Positions 1 through 7,751 of a stretch of 24,992 bases of DNA are shown here, in pieces (within the stretch, counting starts at the first letter, position 1; each line of letters opens with the position of its first letter). This stretch comes from CAYRMV01 sp964425255 (GTDB taxonomy: Bacteria; Bacteroidota; Bacteroidia; Flavobacteriales_D; Crocinitomicaceae). The translations under genes and the position numbers were made by a program. The notes beneath the pieces are model-generated. The model made no database searches, was not told where the DNA came from, and was given only the letters and a program-made list of their open reading frames with translations. The stretch lies in the NCBI GenBank assembly GCA_964425255.1, contig CAYRMV010000036.1:1-24992 (forward strand), written 5' to 3'.

Positions 1-8
1 CCAGAATC

Positions 9-329
9 TTATTGAAAAATGTTTGTCCCATACAAAAGCCCAATTAATATGCTGTAGATTGATAAGATAACAGCATAAAACAAAAGGCGCTTTCTTGTTC
101 GAAACGCCACAAAAATGGTCATGAAAGCAGCCATAGAAGCTAAAATCAATACCAAACGTGATGCATCTCCCAAGAAGGATTTAACCCGATAATACGAATC
201 ATAACCAATCGATCCTGGTTCTGAAACTTCCAATTGCTGCGCCTCGGGAACGACAACAAAGAGTAGATACGTAGCGATTAGGCTAACAAGAATAGCAAGT
301 ACAAAACCTGTTAGTCCAACTGTTTTCAT
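9..329 (-). CDS. Small integral membrane protein, unknown function
   Basis: A 106-residue hydrophobic protein that I do not recognise. It has an N-terminal hydrophobic segment (about 7-28), a polar loop rich in acidic residues and tyrosine (about 30-55), and two further hydrophobic segments (about 57-76 and 82-102). Three or four membrane spans in the inner membrane are plausible. The basic patch RTRKR (about 77-81) between the last two spans suggests a cytoplasmic loop. The stop TAA lies at the left edge of the window, so the gene is complete. Its start is the only good ATG, with AT-rich sequence upstream. It lies downstream of the prolyl-isomerase gene on the same strand, but a terminator at about 394-426 separates them, so it probably has its own promoter. 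No function is assigned. Confidence 0.6.
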   Translation of the reverse strand: MKTVGLTGFVLAILVSLIATYLLFVVVPEAQQLEVSEPGSIGYDSYYRVKSFLGDASRLVLILASMAAFMTIFVAFRTRKRLLFYAVILSIYSILIGLLYGTNIFQ

Positions 330-393
330 TTATAGTTTTTATAGTTTACCTGCTAAAAGTAATCATTTCATTTTAATTTAGTTTAGTTTAAAA

Positions 394-427
394 CAAAAAA
401 AGTCCCTCAACAAACTGAGAGACTTTT
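394..427 (-). terminator. Rho-independent terminator after the PPIase gene
   Basis: Positions 399-409 and 416-426 form an 11-bp stem with one G-U wobble on the minus-strand transcript and a six-base loop. The minus strand then runs into seven T residues (394-400 are c followed by a-tract on the plus strand). It lies about 20 bases after the stop codon of the minus-strand prolyl isomerase gene. Confidence 0.85.
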
Positions 428-447
428 AGTTAAACTTAATTATTCAT

Positions 448-1515
448 TTATTTTACTTCCAACACTTCAAGGTCGAAAATCAGATCTGAATAAGGTGGAA
501 TTCCACCTGGTCTACCTGCTGGACCGTACGCATTGTAATAAGGAATAATAAAAATTCCTTTTCCTCCTTTACCAAGCATTTCCAATCCTTCTTCGAATCC
601 TGGAATCATTGGTTGTTGCTTGAAGGTAAAATCCATCGGTGCCTTACGATCGTGTGAAGAATCAAATTTTTTGCCATTCAAAAATGTACCAGTATAATGA
701 ACTGACAACATATTTCCAGCAGTACATTTTGGTCCTTCACCTGGATTTTGAATCACATAAATCAAACCACTTGCTGATTGTTGCGCATTCGGATATTTCT
801 TTTTTATCTCTTCAAACAAAAATGCTTTGTATTCATCTTTGGATAATTTAGCTGCTTTTTCAACACGGGCTTTTTCTTCTTCTTCAAGTTTTTTAAATGC
901 TTCTGTTGCTTTTGTAAATGTAGCAACTGCATCCCATTTTTTAGCTTCCTTTCCAATTCGAATGATGGCCACTTTTTTCATCACATCATTTTGTGCAATG
1001 GCGTTTACTACTTCTTGACCTGTGATCACTTTTCCAAAAACAGTATGTTTCCCATTCAACCAAGGCGTTTCTTTGTGTGTAATAAAGAATTGGCTTCCAT
1101 TGGTTGCAGGTCCTGAGTTAGCCATCGACAAAATACCTGGGCCGCTATGACTTAATTCGGGATGGATTTCATCTGGAAACTTGTATCCTGGTCCTCCGGA
1201 ACCATTTCCATCTGGATCGCCTCCTTGAATCATAAAATCAGAAATAACACGGTGAAATTTCAAACCATCGTAATATGGTTTTTCAATTTTCTTTCCATCA
1301 ATGACCATGTTTCCTTCCGCTAAAGCGACAAAGTTGGCAACCGTCATGGGTGTTTTTTGGTATTCTAACCAAAGTAGAATGTTTCCTTTATCCGTAAAAA
1401 TCTCAGCATAAATTCCTGGTTCTAATTTTGGTTTGGCAGCTTCATTCGTTTTTTGAGCAGATGCAAATCCAGCTAAGGTGCAAACAAGACTCAATAGAAA
1501 AATCGTTTTTTTCAT
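448..1515 (-). CDS. Secreted dual-domain peptidyl-prolyl isomerase (cyclophilin + FKBP fusion)
   Basis: A 355-residue protein with an N-terminal signal peptide (1-20, cleavage after ASA), so it is probably periplasmic. Residues about 34-190 are a cyclophilin domain. FHRVI (87-91) carries the catalytic arginine, followed by FMIQGGD and later ILSMAN, NGSQFF (139-144) and W152LNGKH. A charged, probably helical linker (about 195-245) leads to an FKBP domain (about 249-355) with VHYTG (272-276), KKFDSS, MIPGFEEGL (303-311) and FDLEV. In the FKBP pocket the usual tryptophan of the V/I-P-G-W motif is phenylalanine, as in many bacterial FKBPs. Both domains therefore look active; they catalyse cis-trans isomerisation of Xaa-Pro bonds during protein folding. 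Cyclophilin-FKBP fusions (dual-family immunophilins) are known but uncommon. The gene appears monocistronic, with terminators on both sides. Confidence 0.93.
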   Translation of the reverse strand: MKKTIFLLSLVCTLAGFASAQKTNEAAKPKLEPGIYAEIFTDKGNILLWLEYQKTPMTVANFVALAEGNMVIDGKKIEKPYYDGLKFHRVISDFMIQGGDPDGNGSGGPGYKFPDEIHPELSHSGPGILSMANSGPATNGSQFFITHKETPWLNGKHTVFGKVITGQEVVNAIAQNDVMKKVAIIRIGKEAKKWDAVATFTKATEAFKKLEEEEKARVEKAAKLSKDEYKAFLFEEIKKKYPNAQQSASGLIYVIQNPGEGPKCTAGNMLSVHYTGTFLNGKKFDSSHDRKAPMDFTFKQQPMIPGFEEGLEMLGKGGKGIFIIPYYNAYGPAGRPGGIPPYSDLIFDLEVLEVK

Positions 1516-1556
1516 GAAAATGGATTAATGTGTATTAATTTGACTGGTAAAAATAC

Positions 1557-1577
1557 AAAAAAGGCATAAATCATGCC
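1557..1577 (-). terminator. Short intrinsic terminator after the TPR gene
   Basis: GGCAT (1563-1567) pairs with ATGCC (1573-1577) around a five-base loop. On the minus strand it is followed by six T residues (1557-1562). It begins 26 bases after the stop codon of the minus-strand TPR gene, in the spacer before the PPIase gene. Confidence 0.7.
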
Positions 1578-1603
1578 GAAATTTGTCTGAATATTAAAAT
1601 AGT

Positions 1604-3445
1604 TTAAAGTTCATCTTCGTCTAAATCAACTTGCTCACCACGGATGGCTCGAATTCGATTCCGACACGAAATGGTATACAGACTTCCTGGAATTTCAAGC
1701 AAAATCTTTTTAAAATATTCACTCGCTTTCTCTGTTTGATTGATGTGATCTGCATAAATAACTCCCAATTGAAAAAGGGCATCATCTGCCAAAATATCTT
1801 GACCGTTGTATTTCAACAATTCCTCCAAAAACGCGATTGCTTCATTCCATTTCCCTTGTTGTTGCATCGCTTTTGATTTTCGAAGCAAAATTTCATCGGA
1901 CAAACTATGATAAGGAAAAGCGGTTGTGATACTATCAAATAAGGAAAAAGCTTGTTGATATTGGTGTTGCTCAATCAATAAATCAGCTTGCGCAAAGAGG
2001 CTCATCGCTGTGTAATTGCTGTCCAATCCATAGTTATCGGTGATCAAAATCGATAATTTCATGGCATCGTTGGCAATTAATTTTGAGGTGGATTGTTTCA
2101 AAATATCGAGTTGTGATTGAGCAAAATCAAAATCGCCATCGTAATAGAAGATGCGTGCATTTTTAAATTTCGCTTCAAAACCAATTGGTTCAAACTTAAA
2201 ATCTTTATCCACTTGCATGTACAACAAGGAAGCTTCCCAAACGTCACCACTCAATACATGCACATCTGCCAACAACATTTTCACTTCAGCCCGTTGCATA
2301 TCAGTCAATCCTTGAATAGCAAGTGCTTCGGTGAGTAACTCAATCGCTTTGCTTCCTTGATTGAGATAAAATGCTTGTATTTGGGCTAATTCTAAAAGTA
2401 ATTTAACTGAACTACGTGTTTTTCCTACACGAGAAATAGTTTGATTGTATTCACTTACCGCTGCGGACAATTCTTCTTGGTTGTAGGAGCGATTCTGCGT
2501 TATCTCTAAGAAACGAGTATTCAGCAAAGCATATTCAGCATCATAAAAATAGGGCTTATCGTCTCCCAACTGAACCACATATTTGAATGCTTTTCGCGCC
2601 ACATCATACACCTTGTTTTGGACACACATCGTTCCCAGTTCATACACCCGACGACCGAGTCCGTTTTCGCGTTTATCCAATGCTTGTGACTGAACCAAAG
2701 CAGCTTGAAATTCCTTTTTCTGGGTAAAAAGCCAAATTAACAAATCCGAATAAACCGTTTCATTTGGTTTTTTTTGTGCTTTTTCAATCAATTTTCCTTT
2801 GATGGTTTCGTAATTTGGATCATTAGCTGCTGAAAAATCCAAGCGAGCAGTCAACTCATTTTCAATTACAGAAGCATACGAAGTTTGAACATCTAACAAA
2901 TTCATGTATTCGTCAATCATCAAACTTGTTTTTCCTTGAGCGAAATAATAATCCGCAAAGAGCAGATGAAGTGGGTAATTTTCTTTGAACGTTTTGCGTC
3001 CTTTTTCTAACGCTTTGAAAGCTAAATCAAATTTGCTTTTTGCTTTAAGATTTTGGTATAAATCCTGAATGGTTCGCGTTGAAACAGCATAATCATCAAT
3101 GAGTTGCGTGTATATTTTTTCTGCTGATTTTGTTTCGTTGTTTTGCTCATAAAACTCCCCCAACAAGATGGGATATTCGAGATCTTCCCGGTTGTTGTTT
3201 AGTTGTTTTTTGAGAACTTTTTCCGCTGTTTTTAGATCTTTTATTTCAATCAGACAACTATAATACCGACGAAAATTAAATTTCGAAGGATCTTTCTGAT
3301 AAACAGATTCGCAATAAGGCAAAGCTTTCTGAAATTCGCCACTGTTGTAGTAATGCTGAGCCAATTGATTGGCATTTTCGGGCTGAGCGAAAACGATTCC
3401 CGAAGTTAGGAATACCAAAAAGCAAAGATACTTGGCTAAATTCAT
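1604..3445 (-). CDS. Secreted tetratricopeptide-repeat protein
   Basis: A 613-residue protein with a signal peptide (1-20, ending VFA-Q) followed by many degenerate helical repeats of the TPR/Sel1-like type. Examples are the ANQLAQHYYNSGEFQKALPY unit near the start and the QYQQAFSLFDSI, GKWNEAIAFLEELL and ADDALFQLGVIYAD units near the C terminus. The C-terminal units resemble the periplasmic tol-pal-associated or outer-membrane-assembly TPR type (DEILLRKSKAM...DALFQLG). The tail is very acidic (VDLDEDEL). Such proteins are protein-interaction scaffolds in the periplasm; the partner is unknown. Its ATG follows the TAG of the upstream lipoprotein gene by one base, so the two are co-transcribed and probably translationally coupled. 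No enzymatic motif is seen. Confidence 0.85.
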   Translation of the reverse strand: MNLAKYLCFLVFLTSGIVFAQPENANQLAQHYYNSGEFQKALPYCESVYQKDPSKFNFRRYYSCLIEIKDLKTAEKVLKKQLNNNREDLEYPILLGEFYEQNNETKSAEKIYTQLIDDYAVSTRTIQDLYQNLKAKSKFDLAFKALEKGRKTFKENYPLHLLFADYYFAQGKTSLMIDEYMNLLDVQTSYASVIENELTARLDFSAANDPNYETIKGKLIEKAQKKPNETVYSDLLIWLFTQKKEFQAALVQSQALDKRENGLGRRVYELGTMCVQNKVYDVARKAFKYVVQLGDDKPYFYDAEYALLNTRFLEITQNRSYNQEELSAAVSEYNQTISRVGKTRSSVKLLLELAQIQAFYLNQGSKAIELLTEALAIQGLTDMQRAEVKMLLADVHVLSGDVWEASLLYMQVDKDFKFEPIGFEAKFKNARIFYYDGDFDFAQSQLDILKQSTSKLIANDAMKLSILITDNYGLDSNYTAMSLFAQADLLIEQHQYQQAFSLFDSITTAFPYHSLSDEILLRKSKAMQQQGKWNEAIAFLEELLKYNGQDILADDALFQLGVIYADHINQTEKASEYFKKILLEIPGSLYTISCRNRIRAIRGEQVDLDEDEL

Positions 3446-3446
3446 C

Positions 3447-3998
3447 CTATTTTTTGTCTTTGATTAAACTCAATGAAAATGCTTCCAATTCGGGATGCAG
3501 TTCTTCGTAAGTTTGAATACACTTTTCTTTTGTTTCAACAAAATCTTTCAATAAAACGGATAACTGCTTGACTTTGTTGTTTTCAAAGTTGATATACTTA
3601 TCATATTTAGATCGATCTCCCGCTCCTTCTGAAACATCATTACGCAAATTTTTTAGCGCTTCTCGTTCTTCTTTTGTACCAAGCATAATTTGACTCGCCA
3701 CTTTCCCCATGGGTTTCAGACGTTTTCTCGCCAATTTATATTGATCCATTTTATGACCCAAATCTTTGTTGATCGTGTCGGCCTCGTAGTTATTTTTGAT
3801 TCGCAATTCAGTTGTGGTAATGTCAAAAATAATCCGAGCTACCGAAATCGTATCCGCTTGCTGTTTGTTATAAACTTGTTCGATGCTATCCACTTTAGCA
3901 AGCATGGAATCAATCTTTTCCAATTGTTTTTGCTTGTTAACATCGTGGCAAGCACTTAGACTTAGTACAATGAGAATCAGTGCAAAATATGTTTTCAT
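3447..3998 (-). CDS. Predicted lipoprotein, coiled-coil, unknown function
   Basis: A 183-residue protein with a lipoprotein signal: hydrophobic segment 4-13 and lipobox LSAC (14-17), so Cys17 is the predicted lipidated residue. The mature part is polar, rich in Lys/Glu and strongly helical, with heptad-like patterns (KQKQLEKIDSMLAKVDSIEQ; EEREALKNLRNDV), which suggests a coiled-coil bundle at the envelope. I do not recognise the family. It is the first gene of a two-gene unit; its stop codon is one base from the start of the TPR gene, so the two products may form an envelope complex. That last step is inference from gene order only. Confidence 0.75.
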   Translation of the reverse strand: MKTYFALILIVLSLSACHDVNKQKQLEKIDSMLAKVDSIEQVYNKQQADTISVARIIFDITTTELRIKNNYEADTINKDLGHKMDQYKLARKRLKPMGKVASQIMLGTKEEREALKNLRNDVSEGAGDRSKYDKYINFENNKVKQLSVLLKDFVETKEKCIQTYEELHPELEAFSLSLIKDKK

Positions 3999-4060
3999 TT
4001 TTATCTTAAAATTAGTTGAATTTTATTCCGAAACTAGCAAGTTCCTTTTTGTAAAAGTAC

Positions 4061-4094
4061 ACAAAAAAGGCAAAGTCAACGAATCAACTTTGCC
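4061..4094 (-). terminator. Intrinsic terminator after serS
   Basis: GGCAAAGT (4069-4076) pairs perfectly with ACTTTGCC (4087-4094). On the minus strand it is followed by six T residues (4063-4068). It lies 24 bases beyond the serS stop codon. Confidence 0.85.
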
Positions 4095-4117
4095 AAAACT
4101 TGTTATTGGATTTTTTA

Positions 4118-5389
4118 TTATACGATCTTCTCGAAACCAGTGTATTTCTGTAAAACTTCCGGAATCAAAACTCCTTCGTCTGTTTGGTAATTTTCCAACA
4201 AAGCGGCAACAATACGAGGCAAAGCCAAAGCAGAACCATTTAAGGTATGAGCCAAGGCGGTCTTCTTATCTGCTGTTTTGTAGCGTAATTTCAAACGGTT
4301 AGCTTGGAAAGTATCAAAACGAGAAACGGAACTTACTTCCAACCATTTTTCTTGTGCCGCGGAGAATACTTCAAAATCGTAGGTCATGGCAGATGCAAAA
4401 CCTGTATCGCCACCACACAAACGCAAAATGCGGTAATGCAAACCTAATTTCGCCAATAAACCACGAACGTGTTCTACCATTTCATCCAAGGCTTTTGCTG
4501 TGTTGGTTGGATGCTCGATGCGTACAATCTCTACTTTATCAAATTGATGCAAACGATTCAATCCACGAACATCTTTTCCATAAGAACCTGCTTCACGGCG
4601 GAAACACGGTGTATAACCTGTCAATTTGATCGAAAAATCTTCGTTGGGTAAAATAACATCGCGGTAGATATTCGTCAAGGGAACTTCTGCGGTTGGAATA
4701 AGATACAAATCATCCTCGTTGACGTAGTACATTTGACCTTCTTTGTCTGGAAGTTGACCTGTTCCGAATCCACTTGCTTCGTTGACAACCAAAGGTGGAA
4801 TGAACTCTTGGTAACCTGCTTTTTCAGCTTCATCGAGGAAAAAGGCGATTAAAGCACGTTGTAATTTCGCTCCTTTTCCTTTGTAAATTGGGAAACCAGC
4901 ACCGGTGATTTTCACCCCCATTTCAAAGTCGATCAGATCGTATTTCTTGGTGATTTCCCAATGCGGAAGTGCCGTTCCTTCGAAAATGTGTTTGCTACCA
5001 ACTTCTTCGACGATTTCGTTGTCTTGTTCGTTGCGACCCGCTTTCACTTGTTCGTTCGGAACATTTGGAAGTTGATACATCAACTGTTGGATTTCTTTTT
5101 CCAACGCTTGAACAGACTCTTTTAATTCACTTTCGTTCGACTTCAACGAAGCAGTTTTCTCCTTTGCGGAGTTTGCCTCAGCTTGTTTTCCTTGTTTGAA
5201 CAATTCACCAATTTCTTTTGCCAATTGGTTCAATTCAGCAGAAATGCTTTCCAAGCTTCCTCGTTGTTCTCTCCATTGCGTGTCCAAATCCAAGATTCGA
5301 TTCACGATGGGAGCAGCATCAAAGTGACGTTTTTTCAATCCTTCAATGATGCTTTCTTTATCTGTTCGTATGCGTTGTATTTCGAGCAT
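4118..5389 (-). CDS. serS: Seryl-tRNA synthetase
   Basis: A 423-residue class II aminoacyl-tRNA synthetase that charges tRNA-Ser (and tRNA-Sec where present) with serine in the cytosol. The N-terminal 110 residues form the expected long antiparallel coiled-coil tRNA-binding arm (LDTQWREQRGSLESISAELN onward). The catalytic core shows motif 2 (CFRREAGSYGKDVRGLNRLHQF) split as usual, the serine-pocket region LYLIPTAEVPLTN, and motif 3 (LNGSALALPRIVAALLENYQ). An upstream in-frame ATG at 5461 would add 24 residues overlapping the rpmA terminator region. I chose the ATG at 5389 because MLEIQRIR is the conserved beginning of the family and gives the usual length. The gene stands alone between terminators. 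Confidence 0.97.
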   Translation of the reverse strand: MLEIQRIRTDKESIIEGLKKRHFDAAPIVNRILDLDTQWREQRGSLESISAELNQLAKEIGELFKQGKQAEANSAKEKTASLKSNESELKESVQALEKEIQQLMYQLPNVPNEQVKAGRNEQDNEIVEEVGSKHIFEGTALPHWEITKKYDLIDFEMGVKITGAGFPIYKGKGAKLQRALIAFFLDEAEKAGYQEFIPPLVVNEASGFGTGQLPDKEGQMYYVNEDDLYLIPTAEVPLTNIYRDVILPNEDFSIKLTGYTPCFRREAGSYGKDVRGLNRLHQFDKVEIVRIEHPTNTAKALDEMVEHVRGLLAKLGLHYRILRLCGGDTGFASAMTYDFEVFSAAQEKWLEVSSVSRFDTFQANRLKLRYKTADKKTALAHTLNGSALALPRIVAALLENYQTDEGVLIPEVLQKYTGFEKIV

Positions 5390-5443
5390 GCGTATCCTTT
5401 TTGGTGTAAAATTAATAACATTTAAGCAATGCGATTCAGGGAA

Positions 5444-5475
5444 ATAAAAAAAGGCGAACAAAACTGCTCGCCTTT
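5444..5475 (-). terminator. Intrinsic terminator after rplU-rpmA
   Basis: AAAGGCGA (5450-5457) pairs with TCGCCTTT (5468-5475), and three further weaker pairs extend the stem to 11 bp around a four-base loop. The minus strand then continues into a T-rich run (5446-5452). It lies about 20 bases after the rpmA stop codon. Confidence 0.85.
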
Positions 5476-5494
5476 CATCATTTTTTGAGTTCGA

Positions 5495-5764
5495 TTAAGC
5501 CTCAGCAGTTTCAAATGGAACTACCGATACAAACGAACGATTGTTTTTCTTCTTGCGGAATTCTACTAATCCATCAGTCAATGCGTACAAAGTATGGTCT
5601 TTTCCAATACCTACATTTTCACCTGGATGGTGAGCAGTACCACGTTGACGAACGATGATGTTCCCTGCGATTGCAGCTTGTCCTCCGTAAATCTTAACGC
5701 CTAAGCGTTTGCTTTCTGATTCACGACCGTTTTTCGAACTACCGACTCCTTTTTTGTGTGCCAT
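5495..5764 (-). CDS. rpmA: 50S ribosomal protein L27
   Basis: An 89-residue protein that matches bacterial L27 over its whole length. It begins MAHKKGVGSSKNGRESESKR and contains GGQAAIAGNIIVRQRGTAHHPG and the VGIGKDHTLYAL segment. The N terminus reaches the peptidyl-transferase centre of the large subunit. There is no cleavable N-terminal extension of the kind found in Firmicutes. It is the second gene of the rplU-rpmA operon, 36 bases after rplU, and is followed by a strong terminator. Confidence 0.98.
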   Translation of the reverse strand: MAHKKGVGSSKNGRESESKRLGVKIYGGQAAIAGNIIVRQRGTAHHPGENVGIGKDHTLYALTDGLVEFRKKKNNRSFVSVVPFETAEA

Positions 5765-5800
5765 TTCTTTAAAATTTTACTTCCTTTTGATCGGAAAAGA

Positions 5801-6112
5801 TTAAGCTTTAATGTCTGTTATTTTAATCGATGTAAACGATTGACGGTGACCATTTTTCTTCTTGTATCCTTTTCTTCTTTTCTTGCGGAAAACGATAACT
5901 TTGTCACCTTTAACGTGATCTAACACTTCTACAGAAACTGATGCTCCTGCTATAGCTGGGGCGCCAAGTGTGATTTTTCCATCGTTATCTACTAAAAGCA
6001 CTTTGTCAAATTCTACTTTTGACCCTGCTTCAGCATTCAAACGGTGTACATAAATCTTTTGGTCTTTTTGCACTTTAAATTGCTGCCCTGCTATCTCTAC
6101 GATTGCGTACAT
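5801..6112 (-). CDS. rplU: 50S ribosomal protein L21
   Basis: A 103-residue protein with the full L21 signature: MYAIVEIAGQQFKV at the N terminus, then FDKVLLV and the basic VIVFRKKRRKGYKKKNGHRQ segment followed by F-TSIKI. L21 binds 23S rRNA in the large ribosomal subunit. It is the first gene of the conserved rplU-rpmA operon, with a well-formed Bacteroidota promoter upstream and a leader of roughly 30 bases. Confidence 0.98.
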   Translation of the reverse strand: MYAIVEIAGQQFKVQKDQKIYVHRLNAEAGSKVEFDKVLLVDNDGKITLGAPAIAGASVSVEVLDHVKGDKVIVFRKKRRKGYKKKNGHRQSFTSIKITDIKA

Positions 6113-6150
6113 AATAGCTTGTTTTAAATTATTTCAATTTTAACGAGGGG

Positions 6151-6180
6151 CAAAGATACAGATTATTTTTCAGTTTCAAA
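6151..6180 (-). promoter_or_regulatory. Bacteroidota-type promoter of rplU-rpmA
   Basis: On the minus strand TATCTTTG (6151-6158) matches the Bacteroidota -7 box TAnnTTTG exactly. A TTTG -33 element lies at 6177-6180 with an 18-base spacer. Transcription would begin near 6146, leaving a leader of about 30 bases before rplU. Confidence 0.8.
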
Positions 6181-6191
6181 ATTATTTTTCA

Positions 6192-6219
6192 TTTGATTTT
6201 TTATCCTTCGGTATTTTTG
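6192..6219 (+). promoter_or_regulatory. Possible divergent promoter facing away from rplU
   Basis: TATTTTTG (6212-6219) matches the TAnnTTTG -7 box, and TTTG at 6192-6195 could be the -33 element (16-base spacer, slightly short). No convincing gene follows. A 62-codon frame starting with GTG at 6224 runs into a dispersed repeat. The 361 bases between rplU and the transporter gene (6113-6473) otherwise contain only the rplU promoter, that repeat, and short palindromes around GATAAATCG. Confidence 0.35.
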
Positions 6220-6283
6220 CTTTGTGAACAAACTTTTTGGTTGGCTCTACAGGGTAAATTCGTCCCGATTTTGTACAAGTTGT

Positions 6284-6308
6284 TTAACGGATAAGCAACA
6301 CTTAGCTC
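6284..6308 (-). repeat. Dispersed 25-bp repeat, copy 1
   Basis: Read on the minus strand this begins GAGCTAAGTGTTGCTTATCC and ends GTTAA. It is identical over 25 bases to 11211-11235 on the plus strand. A diverged copy lies at 13391-13417. It is intergenic, and its function is unknown. Confidence 0.75.
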
Positions 6309-6473
6309 CACGATTTTACTGCGTTCTGACCGTTTTTATCAAGCAATTTCAACCCTTTACATCTTTGATTCGAATGATCATTCCTAGCATTGTATCAGAC
6401 GTAGTGCGATAAATCGCAGCCTTACTATTTAGACGGAAATTCAATTTATTTGGATGCGCGATAAATCGTACCA

Positions 6474-7400
6474 CTAGTGGAGCTCCCCACTAAATCTCTC
6501 TCGCAGCCTCTTCCAATAATTTGCAACAAAAACTCCGATCAGAACGATAATCATCGCGCCAATTTGTTCGATCGTGATGCGTTCGTTGAAAAACGATCCG
6601 ATGAAAACAGCAACGATTGGAATGATATAGGTGTTGCTACTCGCAAAAAGGACCGATGAAATGGCGATTAAACGGTTGAAAATTATCAAGGCGAAAGCCG
6701 TACCGACAATAGCTAGAATGCAGATAAAACCGAATCCTTCCCACGCTTTGGGTTCGCGTGCTAAAAAGGCAAAACTCCCGCTTTGAATTGCTGTGACGAT
6801 ACTCGGAATGTAAACCATCGTAAAGGCAAGAGAAGTAATTTCGATGGACTTGAATTTACTCAGCGTGTGTTTGATCGTGTTTAACGAAATTCCGTAGAGA
6901 AAAGTAGCGGTGACGATCGCCAAAATGTGACTCCACGAAGCGGAAACGGCTGCATTTTTTCCTGAAATCATCAATAAAACGATTCCCCCTGTGGCAATTC
7001 CAGCTCCGATAAACTGAACCCAAGTAAGGCGTTGTTTGAAAACAACATATCCCACCAACAAGGAAAAAACGGGAACAAAGCTATTGAGCATTCCCGCAAA
7101 ACCGGATGAAAGTTCAGTTTCAGCATAGGTGAACAAAAATGCAGGAATAAAATTTCCGCAGGTTCCAACAACAATCAAACTCAATGCATCTTTCCACGAG
7201 CGAAGTTTGCGAAGTGAGAAGATTCCGATTGGAAGCAAAACCGTTCCCGCAATGGTCATACGCAACGCAGCGACTTGGGTATCGTTGAATAAGGGAGTGC
7301 CGTCGAGTGCAAACATCCCTCGTTTCATTAAAATGAATGAACTTCCCCAAATACAAGCCACCGCCAACAGGAGGAGCCAACTTTGCATATTTTTTGACAT
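6474..7400 (-). CDS. EamA/DMT-family transporter
   Basis: A 308-residue inner-membrane protein of the drug/metabolite transporter superfamily with about ten hydrophobic spans arranged as two EamA repeats. The first repeat starts with LLLLAVACIWGSSFILMKRG, typical of the family. The first-repeat end GVLNSF-like segment (AGMLNSFVPVFSLLVGYVVF) and the second-repeat SNTYIIPIVAVFIGSFFNE segment with its conserved glutamate are also clear. The substrate cannot be inferred; relatives export amino acids or other metabolites. An upstream in-frame ATG at 7457 would lie beyond a TAnnTTTG box (7404-7411), so I prefer the ATG at 7400; the ATG at 7388 (MQSW) is a fair alternative. The terminal stop overlaps the palindrome CCACTAGTGG. 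It appears monocistronic. Confidence 0.88.
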   Translation of the reverse strand: MSKNMQSWLLLLAVACIWGSSFILMKRGMFALDGTPLFNDTQVAALRMTIAGTVLLPIGIFSLRKLRSWKDALSLIVVGTCGNFIPAFLFTYAETELSSGFAGMLNSFVPVFSLLVGYVVFKQRLTWVQFIGAGIATGGIVLLMISGKNAAVSASWSHILAIVTATFLYGISLNTIKHTLSKFKSIEITSLAFTMVYIPSIVTAIQSGSFAFLAREPKAWEGFGFICILAIVGTAFALIIFNRLIAISSVLFASSNTYIIPIVAVFIGSFFNERITIEQIGAMIIVLIGVFVANYWKRLRERFSGELH

Positions 7401-7403
7401 ACG

Positions 7404-7411
7404 CAAAAGTA
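7404..7411 (-). promoter_or_regulatory. -7 promoter box of the EamA gene
   Basis: TACTTTTG on the minus strand matches TAnnTTTG and ends only three bases before the ATG at 7400 (15 before the ATG at 7388). The transcript would thus be leaderless or nearly so. I see no clear -33 element. Confidence 0.45.
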
Positions 7412-7414
7412 CGT

Positions 7415-7586
7415 GGTTGAACCCAGATTGCGCAGTAAAAAATCTATTCCGAGCCAAATCTTTTCAAATCAGCTATTTATTTCTTTTTTCAATCATAGCT
7501 ACGGCTATGCTTTTCAAAAATTAATAAGCTGATTTAAAGATATTTAACTCTCATAACGAAGTTTTACTACGCAATCTGGGTTGAAT
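7415..7586. repeat. Long imperfect palindrome (foldback or MITE-like element)
   Basis: The outer arms (about 7417-7440 and 7561-7584) are inverted copies over 24 bases with two mismatches; they share the core CCCAGATTGCG. Further in, AAATCAGCT (7466-7474) is mirrored by AGCTGATTT (7528-7536). At the centre CATAGC (7494-7499) faces GCTATG (7504-7509) around four bases. The whole 172-base stretch could fold into one long interrupted hairpin. It fills much of the 351-base spacer between the divergent EamA and HMA genes. The rest of the spacer (7587-7751) shows no feature I can support beyond AT-rich upstream sequence. Confidence 0.7.
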
Positions 7587-7751
7587 TGTATTTTCATGAA
7601 AAACCAAGCAAAACATTTTCCGTTTAGCCATAGTTTCAAACCGCTCACGGATTTTGTTCGAAATCAAACGCAGATTAACTTGTTTTAACAGAAATAAAAC
7701 ACGAACTTTCTTCCATAATTCGTTGCTTTGCAATACCAAAATTTGGAAAAG

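Noticed and set aside
6404..6470. Paired GATAAATCG palindromes as a terminator for the EamA gene
   Set aside because: The hairpins are short and lack a T tract on the minus strand; they may simply be part of degraded repeat sequence.
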